This document shows, piece after piece, positions 13,304 to 14,715 of a stretch of DNA of 14,715 bases. The DNA comes from Planctomycetota bacterium (GTDB lineage Bacteria; Planctomycetota; Planctomycetia; Pirellulales; Lacipirellulaceae), in assembly GCA_024278035.1 (NCBI GenBank), contig JAJRUA010000094.1, positions 1-14,715 on the forward strand, given 5' to 3'. The notes under the pieces are model-generated. The model ran no database searches. It was not told the DNA's origin and worked only from the letters and a program-made list of their open reading frames with translations. Made by a program: the position numbers and the translations under genes. Positions within the stretch are counted from its first letter, which is position 1. The number at the start of each line of letters is the position of its first letter.

Positions 13304-14715
13304 ATGCCCAATCATCTTGCTAGCGAAACTTCGCCCTATTTGCTTCAGCACCAAGACAACCCGGTCGATTGGCGACCGTGGGGGCCTGAGGCGATCGCGC
13401 TCGCGAAGGAGCAACAGAAACCGATCTTTCTTTCGATTGGTTACTCCGCTTGCCATTGGTGCCACGTCATGGCGCACGAGAGTTTTGAAAACGAAAAAAT
13501 CGCGGACTATCTCAACAAGCACTTTGTTTGCATCAAAGTCGATCGTGAAGAACGGCCCGATCTCGATCAGATTTACATGAATGCCGTGCAGGCGCTCACG
13601 GGGCGTGGCGGCTGGCCGATGAGCGTCTTCCTGACACCCGACCTTAAACCGTTTTATGGTGGCACCTATTGGCCGGCAACGGCGGGACGCGGCATGCCCG
13701 GATTCGACCAAGTGCTCGAAGCGGTCAACGATGCTTGGAACAAACGACGTGAGCAAACGCTCGCTACCGCCGATCAACTGACCGATCGCCTGGAAACGGT
13801 CTCCAACATGGAAGGGGCGGGCGAACTCAATCATGGACTGCTCGACGCCGCGGTTCAGCAATTACAACGAACGTTCGATCCCCATCACGGCGGCTTTGGC
13901 CCCGCGCCGAAGTTTCCGCACACGATGGACCTCGCGTTACTGCTTCGGTTGTACCAATCCAGCGGACGGAAAGAATGGCTCGACATGGTGCGGACAACGC
14001 TTGACCACATGGCAGCAGGCGGAATCTACGACCACCTGGGCGGCGGCTTCGCACGTTACAGCGTCGATGAGCGATGGCTCGTGCCGCACTTTGAAAAAAT
14101 GCTGTACGACAACGCCTTGCTCGCGACCGTCTATGCCGAGGCGTTTGCTCAGACGAATGACGACGCCTATGCCCGAATCGCCCGGGAGACGCTCGACTAC
14201 GTTTTGCGTGACATGACCGGCCCCGAGGGGGGCTTTTATAGTGCTGAGGATGCGGATAGCGCTCCGCAAGACGACCCGGCAGGGCACAAAGAAGAGGGGC
14301 TCTTTTACACTTGGAGGCCGGAAGAGGTTCGTGTGGTTCTCGGCGACGAAGCAGCGGGTATCTTTTGCCAAGTCTATGACATTTCGCCCATCGGCAATTT
14401 CGAGGGACGTAGCATTCCCTGGCTACCGAAGTCGCTAGAGACCCATGCCAAACTCACGGGAGGAGACGTCGATCGGCTTGAAAGGGAACTTGCCGGCGGA
14501 CGTGAAAAACTGCTGGTCGAACGGGGAAAACGCCCCCGGCCAGGGCTCGATGACAAGGTGATCGCCAGTTGGAACGGTCTGATGATCGATGCCCTAGCAC
14601 GCGCGGGCACGCTGCTGGGCGAACCACGCTACACGCTTGCTGCGGAGCGAGCAGTTGATTTTATCCTAAAAGAAATGCGGGATGACGCAGGCCGATTGCT
14701 GCACACTTGGCGTAC
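13304..14715 (+). CDS. YyaL/DUF255 thioredoxin-domain protein (3' end outside window)
   Basis: The frame from ATG 13304 stays open to the window edge (470 codons), which is why no complete ORF ends here. The N-terminus matches the DUF255 family: [20 protein letters not shown] (3-22), [20 protein letters not shown] (39-58) with a redox CxxC (Cys50, Cys53), [17 protein letters not shown] (80-96) and [20 protein letters not shown] (102-121). An (alpha/alpha) barrel-like part follows: [71 protein letters not shown] and [19 protein letters not shown]. Family members are about 680 aa, so some 200 residues are missing on the right. The human relative is SPATA20. The function is not settled. There is no signal peptide; location is probably cytoplasmic. 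Confidence 0.9.
   Translation, partial: MPNHLASETSPYLLQHQDNPVDWRPWGPEAIALAKEQQKPIFLSIGYSACHWCHVMAHESFENEKIADYLNKHFVCIKVDREERPDLDQIYMNAVQALTGRGGWPMSVFLTPDLKPFYGGTYWPATAGRGMPGFDQVLEAVNDAWNKRREQTLATADQLTDRLETVSNMEGAGELNHGLLDAAVQQLQRTFDPHHGGFGPAPKFPHTMDLALLLRLYQSSGRKEWLDMVRTTLDHMAAGGIYDHLGGGFARYSVDERWLVPHFEKMLYDNALLATVYAEAFAQTNDDAYARIARETLDYVLRDMTGPEGGFYSAEDADSAPQDDPAGHKEEGLFYTWRPEEVRVVLGDEAAGIFCQVYDISPIGNFEGRSIPWLPKSLETHAKLTGGDVDRLERELAGGREKLLVERGKRPRPGLDDKVIASWNGLMIDALARAGTLLGEPRYTLAAERAVDFILKEMRDDAGRLLHTWR

Noticed and set aside
13238..13861. Minus-strand 207-aa ORF
   Set aside because: It is antisense to the DUF255 gene, which is clearly coding on the + strand.
1..14715. CRISPR array, toxin-antitoxin pair, defence or secondary-metabolite cluster
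   Set aside because: No regularly spaced repeats, cas-like genes, paired small overlapping ORFs or biosynthetic core genes were seen on either strand.

Overview
The window looks like a stretch of a Planctomycetes chromosome, most likely of the Pirellulales type. This rests on gene content: a 3-keto-disaccharide hydrolase (DUF1080), a small Lys/Arg-rich helical protein with GRP motifs, a long LOG protein, a YyaL-type thioredoxin-domain protein and a futalosine-style UbiD decarboxylase. It also rests on moderately GC-rich DNA, short palindromic intergenic repeats, and many start codons that lack a Shine-Dalgarno (SD) sequence. No database search was possible, so the lineage is an inference.

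Layout. 1-120 holds the C-terminal tail of a probable transposase. 172-287 is a well-formed sigma70-type promoter and a tRNA-Ala(CGC). 443-853 is a GlcG/HbpS-like protein (+). 956-1312 is the nucleoid protein YbaB (-), preceded at 1420-1623 by a degenerate HTH/transposase-like fragment. 1666-2160 is gene-poor, with a possible decayed ORF and short repeats, and ends in a strong terminator for the AT-hook-like protein at 2222-2599 (-). 2939-3190 encodes a two-helix membrane protein. 3546-6140 is a tightly spaced pair: a SAM methyltransferase and a UbiD-family decarboxylase. A 14-bp perfect palindrome follows, then a stand-alone N-terminal prepilin-peptidase domain (6248-6610), a beta-CASP metallo-beta-lactamase-fold RNase (6768-8165), a LOG-family protein (8336-9277) and a secreted DUF1080 hydrolase (9376-10167). 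On the minus strand lie an unrecognised 156-aa protein and prfB. prfB is split into two frames by the classical +1 programmed frameshift site CTT-TGA-C. Divergent from it is mnmA (11962-13191), and the window ends inside a DUF255/YyaL gene (13304 onward).

Function. The window is a mosaic of housekeeping genes (tRNA-Ala, release factor 2, tRNA 2-thiouridylase, RNA metabolism, nucleoid protein) and metabolic singletons. Only the methyltransferase/UbiD pair looks like an operon, with prfB and its downstream gene 27 bp apart as a second candidate. prfB and mnmA are divergent and share a 160-bp intergenic region carrying a large imperfect inverted repeat.

I found no defence island, CRISPR array, toxin-antitoxin pair or biosynthetic cluster. 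The observations most worth checking are: the RF2 recoding site; repeat-like hairpins lying in frame inside mnmA; the AT-hook-like planctomycete protein; the prepilin-peptidase domain without its protease half; and a recurrent C/T-rich tract directly before start codons that lack an SD.
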